From Cytobacillus oceanisediminis 2691 (lineage in GTDB: Bacteria; Bacillota; Bacilli; Bacillales; Cytobacillaceae): a DNA stretch of 64,000 nt. Of this stretch, positions 23,425 through 31,560 are shown one piece after another. The notes under the pieces were generated by a model, which saw only the letters and a list, made by a program, of their open reading frames with translations, did no database searches and was not told the origin of the DNA. Location: positions 84,768-148,767 of the forward strand of contig NZ_VEEP01000010.1 of assembly GCF_007678455.1 (NCBI RefSeq), in the 5' to 3' direction. How positions within the stretch are numbered: position 1 is the first letter of the stretch; each line of letters starts with the position of its first letter. The translations under genes were made by a program, and so were the position numbers.

Positions 23425-24446
23425 GAATCAGCCTTCCCCGTTGTCCTCATTTTTCCGATCATCTCAGCCACTATGCTGACGGCTATTTCCTCAGGACCCT
23501 CTGCCCCGATCGTAAGTCCAACTGGTGAGGAAACATGATTAGGGATACGCTCACTTCCTAATAGTCGCTGCGTACGTTTCCGGGAACCTAACACACCTAA
23601 ATAAAACAACGGTTTGTTCAGCAACCGCGAAAGGATATATTGATCTTTTTGGAATTGATGGGTCATCACCACCACAAAATCCTTTTCAGTAAAACTGAGG
23701 GTTTTCATAACTTCTTCCGGAGGACCTACAATAAGTTCATTTGCCTCCGGGAAACTATCATGATGGCAAAAAGCAGGGCGCCAATCAATCACACAAACTT
23801 CAAAGCCAGTACGTGACGCCAATGAAACTAGCGGTTTCGCATCCTTTCCTGCCCCAAAGACATACAACAGCGGCTTGGGTGCGATTTCATGAATGTAAAA
23901 TAAATCGGAAGCATGCTTGCTCCTAATTAAGCCTTTTTTCAGGTCGTATGCATGGACTCCTTCATCAACGGCTTCAAAAAACTCGCCGATTCCGAAGTTT
24001 GAACCATCTTCAACCGCATAGAAGTCTTCCAATTGCTCGAGGCTTTTGGTGAAGCGGATGATTCTGGTTACTTTCTGTTTTTCCTCCAGTCTATTTTTTA
24101 ACAACAGAAGGTTTTGCCGCAATTCTCCTGCCACAGGCTCCAATAAAACCGTGATCACCCCATTGCAGCCTGCTCCCTGACCCCATGACGAATCGTCTTC
24201 AGCGCTCAAATCGTATTCAACGGTACATGTTCGCCCTTCACACCAGACTTGTTTCGCTCTTTCATTAAGATCCTCTTCCAGGCAGCCTGCTGTCAATGTC
24301 CCTACTGTCCGATCGTTATCCAGTATCAGCATCATGGATCCTTCCTTCTTATAAGCGGACCCTTTTACAAGAATAATAGTCGCGAGCACCATGGGCTGTT
24401 GCGCAGAACAACCGATTGTCTCCAAAATTCGATATAGATCCTCCAC
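23421..24446 (-). CDS. pucA: XdhC/CoxI-family molybdenum hydroxylase maturation factor, PucA type
   Basis: The 341-residue protein binds sulfurated molybdenum cofactor and inserts it into xanthine dehydrogenase. The XdhC_CoxI domain is N-terminal (GSAYKKEGSMML, TAGCLEEDL), and the XdhC Rossmann domain is C-terminal (LYVFGAGKDAKPLVSLA, VVVMTHQFQKDQ, YLGVLGSRKRT). It starts at a GTG behind GGGGGG. It is the first gene of the operon. I see no obvious purine riboswitch or PucR site in the 56 bp before it. Confidence 0.9.
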   Translation of the reverse strand: MEDLYRILETIGCSAQQPMVLATIILVKGSAYKKEGSMMLILDNDRTVGTLTAGCLEEDLNERAKQVWCEGRTCTVEYDLSAEDDSSWGQGAGCNGVITVLLEPVAGELRQNLLLLKNRLEEKQKVTRIIRFTKSLEQLEDFYAVEDGSNFGIGEFFEAVDEGVHAYDLKKGLIRSKHASDLFYIHEIAPKPLLYVFGAGKDAKPLVSLASRTGFEVCVIDWRPAFCHHDSFPEANELIVGPPEEVMKTLSFTEKDFVVVMTHQFQKDQYILSRLLNKPLFYLGVLGSRKRTQRLLGSERIPNHVSSPVGLTIGAEGPEEIAVSIVAEMIGKMRTTGKADS

Positions 24447-24502
24447 GAATTCCCCCCACTTTATCTACACATCTCTATATGGATATTCTGCATTGCAAAT
24501 TT

Positions 24503-25519
24503 TTATATTAATTCTTTTAAGAAATTGCTTGTTGCGATATAGAATGACCCCTTAAATCCCTCGTGGGAAACCTGCGGTAATGCCTGCAATTCGGAATTAA
24601 GAACATGATACAGGGTTGCTTGTTCGGTTTTATCCCACTTATCCGTCTCAATTTGAAGGGAAGTCCCAACATTCTTGAAATGGTTGCTGAAATTTTTTAT
24701 TTGCCTGCCCATATCCGCTTGCTCTCCAGGCGTTAACAGGAGCTCCTTTTCCCAATTTTTAAAATTACCGGTGACTGTAGAAAGATAGGTATGTGCTTTC
24801 TCCAGCTTTTGTATTTCAGATTGGCATCTGGAAATGTTGAATTTATGTTTTTTGCCAAAAGGGTTGAACTTCAGGCTTTTGGAGGCGCTCTTCAACAAGG
24901 TCTTGGCGGTGCTTAGCTCCTGCTGGAATTGGTTTATACTGCTCTCGACTTCAGTCGATTTCCCCTGTCCCCATTCAAATTCAATCCAGTGCGAAACTTC
25001 CGCAAATATATCGGATATCTGCCGTGTCAGTCTTCCAACGGACGCAGCTGCCTGTTTTGTGTAATCAGGAGGATAGAAAAACATGTGAATCAATAAAGCA
25101 ATCACTGCCCCAACGATGGTATCGACAATCCGGTCCATCGCATAACCCTTTGAATTCCGTTCAAAAACGAAAATAAATAAAATCGTGAGGGCTACCTGAT
25201 GCAATACCGTTTCATCACGTCTCAGCCATTTTGCGATGAATGTCCCACCTAACATCAATAGCCCCAGCATCCAGCCATTCATGCTTAAACGGCTGACAAG
25301 GTATACGGTGGTTATGACACCAATCACCGTCCCGACAACACGATGAATCGAAAAAAAGATCGATTGATAGACGGTCGTCTGTAAGCATAAAACAACGGAA
25401 AGCGGCGCCAGGTAAGGGTGATCTGAGCCAACAAGCTTGGCCACCTCCCAGGAAATTGCCGAAGCAATCGCCATTTTCCAAATCAAAACGGTTTTATTTT
25501 CCAACTCTTTTAGTTGCAT
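24503..25519 (-). CDS. FUSC-family (aromatic acid exporter-like) membrane protein
   Basis: The 338-residue protein has about five or six N-terminal helices (residues 12-150) with the FUSC pattern DHPYLAPLSVVLCLQTT, then HRVVGTVIGVITTVYLV and RIVDTIVGAVIALLIH. A soluble helical C-terminal half (about 155-338) is rich in Lys and Glu. Relatives (YqjA-like, AaeB-like) are thought to export aromatic acids. It lies upstream of the puc operon on the same strand with only 56 bp between, so co-transcription is possible. Confidence 0.85.
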   Translation of the reverse strand: MQLKELENKTVLIWKMAIASAISWEVAKLVGSDHPYLAPLSVVLCLQTTVYQSIFFSIHRVVGTVIGVITTVYLVSRLSMNGWMLGLLMLGGTFIAKWLRRDETVLHQVALTILFIFVFERNSKGYAMDRIVDTIVGAVIALLIHMFFYPPDYTKQAAASVGRLTRQISDIFAEVSHWIEFEWGQGKSTEVESSINQFQQELSTAKTLLKSASKSLKFNPFGKKHKFNISRCQSEIQKLEKAHTYLSTVTGNFKNWEKELLLTPGEQADMGRQIKNFSNHFKNVGTSLQIETDKWDKTEQATLYHVLNSELQALPQVSHEGFKGSFYIATSNFLKELI

Positions 25520-25850
25520 GCCATCATTCTCTCATTCGTTTTTCCGTTATTTTTCTATTTTCCATAGGTTCTTATACAGAGGAGGAAAGTCACTTTCTTA
25601 TCAATTTGAAATTTCATTTAACAAGTGGAAAACTTTTCGAAAATCAGCTCGTCATTTTTCGTCACCCAGATGCCAGCATCATGAGTCATGGGCACAAAAA
25701 AGCCATGATCAGAATCATGGCTTTTCCCGTAAAATATATTTCTGGTAATTTTCCAAGGTCATTGCGTTTTCGGCCAAAACTCGGAATAATAGCCAGTTCG
25801 AAGCTAAAGGCTCTATTATATGCACTAGATACCAGGACCAATAGCCACCT
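25520..25850. other. Intergenic region between FUSC gene and nrdB
   Basis: It holds the upstream region of the FUSC gene (near 25520-25560), a terminator hairpin at 25696-25726, and about 120 bp downstream of nrdB. No small gene with a ribosome site is visible. Confidence 0.6.
25696..25726. terminator. Bidirectional terminator downstream of nrdB
   Basis: AAAAGCCATGAT and ATCATGGCTTTT pair around a 4-nt loop with A and T flanks. Confidence 0.88.
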
Positions 25851-26888
25851 CTAAAGCTCATCAAACCCATTCTCATCCGATGTTTTCGTGTACTGTCTTG
25901 ATTTTTGCTCAAAGAAATCGGTCTTGCCAAGGTCTACCTCCTGATAAGCGATGATCCATCTTAGCGGATTGGTGCGATGTCCTTCGAATGGCGCTGCAAA
26001 TCCCAGCTGTTCTGCCCGTTTGTTGGCCATGAATTTTATATAAGCCTCCACGTCTGACATCAGCAGGCCATCGATTTGGTTGCCGATAATATAATCAGCC
26101 CACTCAATCTCCAGCCGGGCAGCTTCCCGGAAGGCTGCAGTCCCAAACTCCCTCAATGATTGTGAGTCATACTTAGGGTTTTCACGGAGAATCTCTTTGA
26201 AAATCTTCTCAAATAATCCTACATGCAGCTGTTCATCACGGTTGATGTAGTTGATCATCGTGCTGGTGCCAACCATTTTCTGATTCCGCGCCAGGTTATA
26301 AAAGAAGGAGAATCCCGAGTAGAAGAACAGGCCTTCAAGGATGACGTCATAAACGATGGAATGCAGCAGATTCTCGACATCAGGATTTTCAGCAAAATCC
26401 TTATACCCATCTGTTATAAACTCATTCCGCTTGCGCAGGATCGGTTCTGTCCTCCAATAATCGAACACTTCCTCTTGCTTCGCTTTCGATACAATGCTTG
26501 ACAGCACATAGCTGTAGGAATGATTATGGATCACTTCCTGCTGCGCCAGGATGATCATCAGCGCATTTAGACTGGAATCGGTTAAATAATCGGCCACCTT
26601 GCCGGCATAGTCTGTCTGTATGCTGTCGAGCAATGCCAGGAGCCCGATGATTTTTAAAAAGGCATCCTTTTCCTTTTCAGACAGCTGGGAAAATTGCTTG
26701 ATATCCTTTGACATATTGATTTCAAAAGGGGTCCAGAAATTGCCCAGCATTCTCTTGTATTTTGGATATGCCCACGGAAAGCGGACATCATCCCAATTCA
26801 GGATATTTGAACTTTGCCCATTAATAATCCCGGTCGAGGCATTTGGTGCACCGGCATCGACCAGTGATCTCTTCTTCAATTGGTTCAT
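25851..26888 (-). CDS. nrdB: Class Ia-type ribonucleotide reductase small subunit (radical generator)
   Basis: The 345-residue ferritin-like protein holds the di-iron centre and tyrosyl radical. Ligands are Asp88 (LLDSIQ), Glu118 and His121 (QEVIHNHSY), Glu185 (ILEGLFF), Glu219 and His222 (DEQLH). Radical Tyr125 sits four residues after His121, as in E. coli NrdB. I start at the ATG at 26888, 19 bp after the nrdA stop. No nrdI is present, as expected for an iron class Ia enzyme rather than the usual Bacillus class Ib. The operon is preceded by a cobalamin riboswitch. Confidence 0.9.
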   Translation of the reverse strand: MNQLKKRSLVDAGAPNASTGIINGQSSNILNWDDVRFPWAYPKYKRMLGNFWTPFEINMSKDIKQFSQLSEKEKDAFLKIIGLLALLDSIQTDYAGKVADYLTDSSLNALMIILAQQEVIHNHSYSYVLSSIVSKAKQEEVFDYWRTEPILRKRNEFITDGYKDFAENPDVENLLHSIVYDVILEGLFFYSGFSFFYNLARNQKMVGTSTMINYINRDEQLHVGLFEKIFKEILRENPKYDSQSLREFGTAAFREAARLEIEWADYIIGNQIDGLLMSDVEAYIKFMANKRAEQLGFAAPFEGHRTNPLRWIIAYQEVDLGKTDFFEQKSRQYTKTSDENGFDEL

Positions 26889-26907
26889 CTTTTTCCGTCC
26901 CTTCCTC

Positions 26908-29130
26908 TTAGCTATGGCAGCTCTCGCATTCGTCCCACTCACTGCTTGATGTCGAACGGACATAATAAGTTGTTTTCAGGCCAGATTTCCAGGCATCCAT
27001 ATGCAGGTCCAGCAGCGCTTTTGCCTTGATGGTATTTTTCACATAAAAATTAAATGAAATGGATTGGTCGATATGGCGCTGGCGCCGCGCATTCTGTTTG
27101 ATGCTCCAATGCTGGTCAACATTGTAGGCCGTCTTGTAAAACCACATTGTTTCTGCTGATAGATCAGGTGCAGTCACTGGAATCTTGTAATCTTTCTTTT
27201 CCTCAGAATATTCGAGCCTGAAAATTGGATCAATACTTGCTGTCGAACCCGCCAGAATCGATGTTGAAGAGTTAGGTGCCACCGCCATCAGGTAACCGTT
27301 CCGGATGCCATTCTGCTTTACCTCTTCGGCTAAATCATCCCATCTTTCACCGTTGTACTGTCTCTTCTCGAAAAACTGTCCTGTCGACCAATCGGAACCT
27401 TCAAAATAAGGATATGCCCCTTTTTCTTTTGCCTGCTCAAGGCTTGCGCTGATGGTTAAGCAGGCAATCTCTTCATAGAGGGCATCACAATATTCTGCCG
27501 CCTCTTCGCTTTCCCATTTGATTCCTTTCAGAGCCAGAAGATGGTGCCAGCCGAATGTTCCCAGACCGATTCCCCGATAATTCTTGTTGGTTATTTGTGC
27601 CTGCAGCACAGGGATTTCATTGATATCGATGACATTATCCATCATCCTGACTTGAATATTGATCACTCGTTCAAGTACATCATCCATTACACTTTTGGCA
27701 AGGGAAATCGAGGACAGGTTGCAGACGACAAAATCACCCGGCTTTTTATAAATTAAAATTCTTCCGTCCTCGATTGTTTCTTCTTCAAGGAGAGTTGGGC
27801 TCATGTTCTGGGTGATTTCCGTGCATAGGTTGCTGCAGTAAATCATCCCTTTATGGTGATTGGCATTCAGCCTGTTGACCTGATCCCTGTAAAACATGTA
27901 AGGCGTGCCGGTTTCTAGCTGAGAGACCATGATCGATTTAAAGATTTCAATTGCCGGCACCACTTCACGTGACAACCCTGGATGGTTGACGCATGCCCAA
28001 TACTTTTCCCGGAATGAACCTGCACCCTTTTCCTCATCAAAATGATCTTCAAGCGAAAATCCCATTACCCGCCTTACTTCATGTGGATCAAACAGATACC
28101 AGTCGCCCCGTTTTTCTACCTGTTCCATAAATAAATCAGGAATGCAAATGCCTGTGAATATATCATGGGTCCGCTGGCGCTCGTCACCATTGTTCAGCTT
28201 TGCATCAAGGAACGGGAAGATATCTTTATGCCAGACATCAAGGTAAACAGCAATTGCACCCTGCCGCTGCCCTAATTGATCGACCGAAACCGCGGTGTTA
28301 TTCAGCTGTTTCATCCACGGGATCACTCCGGAACTGATTCCTTTGAAACCTTTGATATCACTGCCGCGGCTTCTGATTTTGCCCAGGTACACGCCTATGC
28401 CGCCGCCATTCTTGCTCAAGGTTGAGATATCCGTGTTGGAATCATAGATGCTTCTTAAATCATCCGCTACCGTATCAATAAAGCAGCTCGACAGCTGGCC
28501 ATAGCTTTTGCCAGCATTCGCAAGTGTCGGTGTTGCTACGGTCATATAGAGATTGGACAGCGCCCAGTATGCCTCCTCTACCAATCCAAGCCGCTTTTCC
28601 ATCGGTTCTTCTGCCAGCAAGGTCATCGCGATGATCATGAATCTCTCCTGCGGCAGCTCCGCAAAATCGCCTTTTTGAGTGCGTGCAAGATACCTTTCCG
28701 CCATCGTGGCAAGCCCTATGTAGGTAAATAATTTGTCTCTCTCGGGATCGATCACTTTTTCAAGATATTCGATTTCTTCCTGGGAATAAGCCTTTACTAT
28801 TCGGCTATCATAAATCCCGATTCCTATCAGTCTATTGATTAAATCATAGAAGGATCCATAACCAACTCCTTCCCGAAATCCTGCACTAAGCTTGTACAAT
28901 TTCTTCAAGTAAAAGCGTGCTGCCACATAGGTCCAGTCAGGTTCAATACGGCCGATTCGTTCGACTGCTGTCAAAATTAACATGTTCTCGAGTTGATCGT
29001 CTGTCATATTCTTGGCTTCAAGGACCTGGTCGACCTTTTCTTTGAATGGTGAAAAATTTAATTGAGGGAACGATTGTTCAATTTCTGCAATCCGTTTGGC
29101 TGCATGATCATCCTTTACTTGAATTTTCAT
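26908..29130 (-). CDS. nrdA: Ribonucleoside-diphosphate reductase large subunit
   Basis: The 740-residue catalytic subunit reduces NDPs to dNDPs. Active-site residues are visible: Cys216 (LSSCFID), Cys470 (VVCNLSS), and Asn434, Cys436, Glu438 (SNLCTEI). The PNSSTS loop and the radical-transfer tyrosines YYVRS near the end are also present. The tail CESCHS supplies the redox CxxC. There is no N-terminal ATP-cone, so activity may not be shut off by dATP in the usual way. GGAGGAG sits 6 nt before the ATG, which lies inside the end of the thioesterase gene (23-bp overlap). Confidence 0.93.
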   Translation of the reverse strand: MKIQVKDDHAAKRIAEIEQSFPQLNFSPFKEKVDQVLEAKNMTDDQLENMLILTAVERIGRIEPDWTYVAARFYLKKLYKLSAGFREGVGYGSFYDLINRLIGIGIYDSRIVKAYSQEEIEYLEKVIDPERDKLFTYIGLATMAERYLARTQKGDFAELPQERFMIIAMTLLAEEPMEKRLGLVEEAYWALSNLYMTVATPTLANAGKSYGQLSSCFIDTVADDLRSIYDSNTDISTLSKNGGGIGVYLGKIRSRGSDIKGFKGISSGVIPWMKQLNNTAVSVDQLGQRQGAIAVYLDVWHKDIFPFLDAKLNNGDERQRTHDIFTGICIPDLFMEQVEKRGDWYLFDPHEVRRVMGFSLEDHFDEEKGAGSFREKYWACVNHPGLSREVVPAIEIFKSIMVSQLETGTPYMFYRDQVNRLNANHHKGMIYCSNLCTEITQNMSPTLLEEETIEDGRILIYKKPGDFVVCNLSSISLAKSVMDDVLERVINIQVRMMDNVIDINEIPVLQAQITNKNYRGIGLGTFGWHHLLALKGIKWESEEAAEYCDALYEEIACLTISASLEQAKEKGAYPYFEGSDWSTGQFFEKRQYNGERWDDLAEEVKQNGIRNGYLMAVAPNSSTSILAGSTASIDPIFRLEYSEEKKDYKIPVTAPDLSAETMWFYKTAYNVDQHWSIKQNARRQRHIDQSISFNFYVKNTIKAKALLDLHMDAWKSGLKTTYYVRSTSSSEWDECESCHS

Positions 29131-29617
29131 CGATGACTCCTCCTGCTTGTTTACTTTTTTTCTTTTCCAGCCTATGCTGCCTTCTCATGTCCGCCGTGTT
29201 GAACAGCTCCCATTCCTCAATACTTTCCGGAATGACCCCGGCGACTGGAACGGGCACACCTTTTTCATCCTTTGCCACCATGGTTAAAATCGAGGTGGTC
29301 GTCAAAGTCTTTTTACGCGTATTCAAGTTCTCGCTTTCCACTTTCACGAACACTTCCATCGACGTCCTCCCTGTTGAAATCACCACAGCTTCAAGCGTTA
29401 AGATATCGCCCACTACTGCCGATGACAGGAAATTCACTGAGTCAATCGAAGCCGTAACAACTGCCATCCTGCTGTGCTTCATCGCTGCAATCGCTGCGAT
29501 TTCATCAATATAGGACAACACGGTGCCGCCAAAAATCGTTCCAAGATGATTCGTGTCCGGAGGCAAAACCAGCCGGTTCTGCAAAGTCCTGGACACATTT
29601 GTAGATAATCCTTCCAT
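29108..29617 (-). CDS. Acyl-CoA thioesterase, hotdog fold (YkhA-like)
   Basis: The 169-residue protein matches the BACH/YkhA acyl-CoA hydrolases: DTNHLGTIFGGTVLSYIDEIA holds the catalytic region, and SVNFLSSAVVGDILTLEA and EVFVKVESENL form the sheet. It hydrolyses acyl-CoA to free acid and CoA. AGGAGG precedes the ATG. It is the first gene after the cobalamin riboswitch and overlaps nrdA by 23 bp, so it shares the riboswitch. A metabolic link with ribonucleotide reduction is not obvious. Confidence 0.88.
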   Translation of the reverse strand: MEGLSTNVSRTLQNRLVLPPDTNHLGTIFGGTVLSYIDEIAAIAAMKHSRMAVVTASIDSVNFLSSAVVGDILTLEAVVISTGRTSMEVFVKVESENLNTRKKTLTTTSILTMVAKDEKGVPVPVAGVIPESIEEWELFNTADMRRQHRLEKKKSKQAGGVIDENSSKG

Positions 29618-29653
29618 TCCTGACCTCCTGTTTGAAAAATGCTCCCTGAAAAT

Positions 29654-29683
29654 GAGAAAAACCCATCTCGAAAGATGGGTTTA
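29654..29683 (-). terminator. Expression-platform terminator of the cobalamin riboswitch
   Basis: ACCCATCTTTCGAGATGGGT folds into a 7-8 bp hairpin followed by TTTTTCTCATTTT on the minus strand, between riboswitch and first gene. Cobalamin binding would favour this stop. Confidence 0.8.
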
Positions 29684-29781
29684 AGTAACGTTGATCAATT
29701 AACACCTCATATGTATCTGCAAAACTACATGAGCCTATCAATTTATCCCCGTAATACCTTCCCAATTCCCGAAGAAGATAA

Positions 29782-29965
29782 CACGCATAAATATGGCAGG
29801 TCTCCTGACTTGTGCTTCACCCTACTTTAAGGCCTTCCCATCCATTTTTAAGACAGTGGTTCATCCTTATTTCGTCAGCACTTACAGTTGCGGGAACAGT
29901 TCTGGACTTTCACCAGATTCCCTATTAAGTCTTGTTCAGACACCATACTTACCGGCAATTTCAAT
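29782..29965 (-). ncRNA. Cobalamin riboswitch controlling the thioesterase-nrdA-nrdB operon
   Basis: On the minus strand the conserved B12 box region AGTCAGGAGACCTGCC lies at about 29795-29810. The core GGGAATCTGGTGAAAGTCCAG, followed by GTTCCCGCAACTGTAA, lies at about 29888-29925. These are hallmark elements of the class. It is about 165 nt upstream of the first gene, with a terminator between. The same regulatory idea, cobalamin switching off a class I reductase, is established in Streptomyces. Confidence 0.92.
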
Positions 29966-30071
29966 ATTTAGTTATATTAATCTCTTTCCAACACAATATA
30001 TCGTGTTATGAATTGATAGTAAATCATCTCTGAGGGTTTTTCAACTATTTTCATAACAGCACGCCAATTAT

Positions 30072-30121
30072 GAGTGTGGTCGATATATTGCGAAATGTGG
30101 CCGATATAATTAAATTTTCGC
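30072..30121. repeat. Dispersed repeat family C, copy 1
   Basis: GTGGTCGATATATTGCG followed by ATGTGGCCGATATAATT, ending TTTTCGCCAATAA. The same words occur at 32563-32677 and 39768-39842. It lies upstream of the cobalamin riboswitch. Confidence 0.75.
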
Positions 30122-30219
30122 CAATAAATTGAAACGCTGATGCTTGGAACATAACCCCGCAAGCGGAGAATCCCATGGGGCCGGCCACGCTCAACCTGAA
30201 TTCGCTTATTATCAATAAA

Positions 30220-30241
30220 TTTAATCAAACGTTTGATTAAA
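30220..30241. repeat. 22-bp perfect palindrome, second copy of the TTAATCAAACGTTTGATTAA element
   Basis: Identical 20-bp core to the palindrome at 624-651. It lies between a family C repeat and a terminator, behind the VOC gene and far from any start codon. Confidence 0.65.
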
Positions 30242-30253
30242 CATTACGGGCAC

Positions 30254-30295
30254 AAAAAAAATCCACAAGAAGAAGTCTTTTGTGGATTTTTTTTG
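30254..30295 (-). terminator. Terminator after the VOC gene
   Basis: AAAAATCCACAA and TTGTGGATTTTT pair around an 11-nt loop, with long A and T runs on both sides. Confidence 0.9.
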
Positions 30296-30353
30296 GCCTT
30301 GCCTCGTGCGCACTTATTCAATCATCTCGGATATTGTTCACATATCAAAGATT

Positions 30354-30749
30354 CTATTTCGCATTCTCATCAGGTTGATGAATTCCGAAGACATTCCCTT
30401 CAGTATCGATATAATATCCTTGCCACGCCATTCCAGGGAGGGCATATTTGGGTATTGAAACATTGCCGCCGTTCTCGAGAATTTTCGCTTCAGTTTCATC
30501 ATAGTTTTCTACTCCCATTGTGCATGCAAATCCATTTAATGCTTGGTTAGCTTCTGGAGGAGCACTCTGCCGCTGCATTAATGCACCATTGATTCCAGGC
30601 TCTTTTTCTTCGCCAGTCACAGCACCGAAGTATGGCATTCCTGCATATTCACTCCAATCTTGAAATGACCATCCGAATACCTCTCCATAAAACTTCTTAG
30701 CCCGATCCATATCACTTACATGAACTTCAAAATGAACTAATCTACCCAT
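30354..30749 (-). CDS. VOC-family (glyoxalase-like) protein
   Basis: The 131-residue protein is a two-module VOC domain: RLVHFEVHVSDMDRAKKFY and FGWSFQDWSEYAG in the first module, GVENYDETEAKILENGG and PGMAWQGYYIDTEGNVFGI in the second. The metal positions His7 and the late Glu/His pattern fit the glyoxalase superfamily. Catalytic or binding function unknown. GGAGG is placed upstream of the ATG at 30749. It is a single-gene unit. Confidence 0.87.
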   Translation of the reverse strand: MGRLVHFEVHVSDMDRAKKFYGEVFGWSFQDWSEYAGMPYFGAVTGEEKEPGINGALMQRQSAPPEANQALNGFACTMGVENYDETEAKILENGGNVSIPKYALPGMAWQGYYIDTEGNVFGIHQPDENAK

Positions 30750-30866
30750 GATGACCTCCTGAATAAAAATTAGATGCTATTTATGTATATCGTAAGGACA
30801 AACTTATCTCCCTTTATTATAGGATATCCAAACAAATATATTCAATATTTTAAAAAATCCAACTCT

Positions 30867-31349
30867 TTATTCGTCACCATGTATTGGCAAAACGGTAGAA
30901 TCCTTGATTTCCCTCAAAGCAAGGCTTGTTTGTATCCTGGTGACCCCCAGCTCATTCAGCTTTCTAATAAATATCTCCAGGCTTTTGCGATCCTTGCAGG
31001 CAACCTTTAGCAGATAATCATACTCGCCTGATAAGCAATGACACTCGAGGACTTCCTTCATTGCTTCCAATGAACCTTCCAGTGATGCGAGCTTTTCAGC
31101 CTGGTGCATATTGGTGCTTATAAATATAAAGCATAGCAAATCAAAACCAAGCTTCTCATGATTTAAAATCGCGACCTGCTTTTTGATATATCCTTCAGAC
31201 TCCAATCTCTTGATTCTTGCATGAACCGCCGGTGCCGATAAATTCACACGCTTTGACAGTTCAAGATTGCTTAGCTGTGCATCCTTTTGCAGTAAATCCA
31301 AAATTCTAATATCCACATTGTCCAAAACTTTGCTGACAATCGACTCCAT
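30867..31349 (-). CDS. Lrp/AsnC-family transcriptional regulator
   Basis: The 160-residue regulator has an N-terminal helix-turn-helix (LDNVDIRILDLLQKDAQLSN, then LSAPAVHARIKRLESEGYI) and a C-terminal RAM ligand-binding domain (CLSGEYDYLLKVACKD). Members bind amino acids and form octamers. It is divergent from an EamA exporter gene, with 211 bp of AT-rich DNA between. The usual reading is a regulator controlling an amino-acid exporter. Confidence 0.9.
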   Translation of the reverse strand: MESIVSKVLDNVDIRILDLLQKDAQLSNLELSKRVNLSAPAVHARIKRLESEGYIKKQVAILNHEKLGFDLLCFIFISTNMHQAEKLASLEGSLEAMKEVLECHCLSGEYDYLLKVACKDRKSLEIFIRKLNELGVTRIQTSLALREIKDSTVLPIHGDE

Positions 31350-31560
31350 GACTCATCATCCTTTTCAATTATTCAAAAAACAGATCTAACCACTATTCGA
31401 AAATGAATTTTTTAAACTAAAAATCTATATTACTTTCATTTATTTCAAATAATATAAATTATACAAAATATCATTATGTTTTTTAACTAAAATGTTAAAA
31501 TAATTCATATGAACAATGTCATTGTGCACAATGGCTCTTTTAGAAGGGGAGCTAAATGAC

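Noticed and set aside
24447..24502. Purine riboswitch before the puc operon
   Set aside because: Only 56 bp with none of the conserved junction bases.
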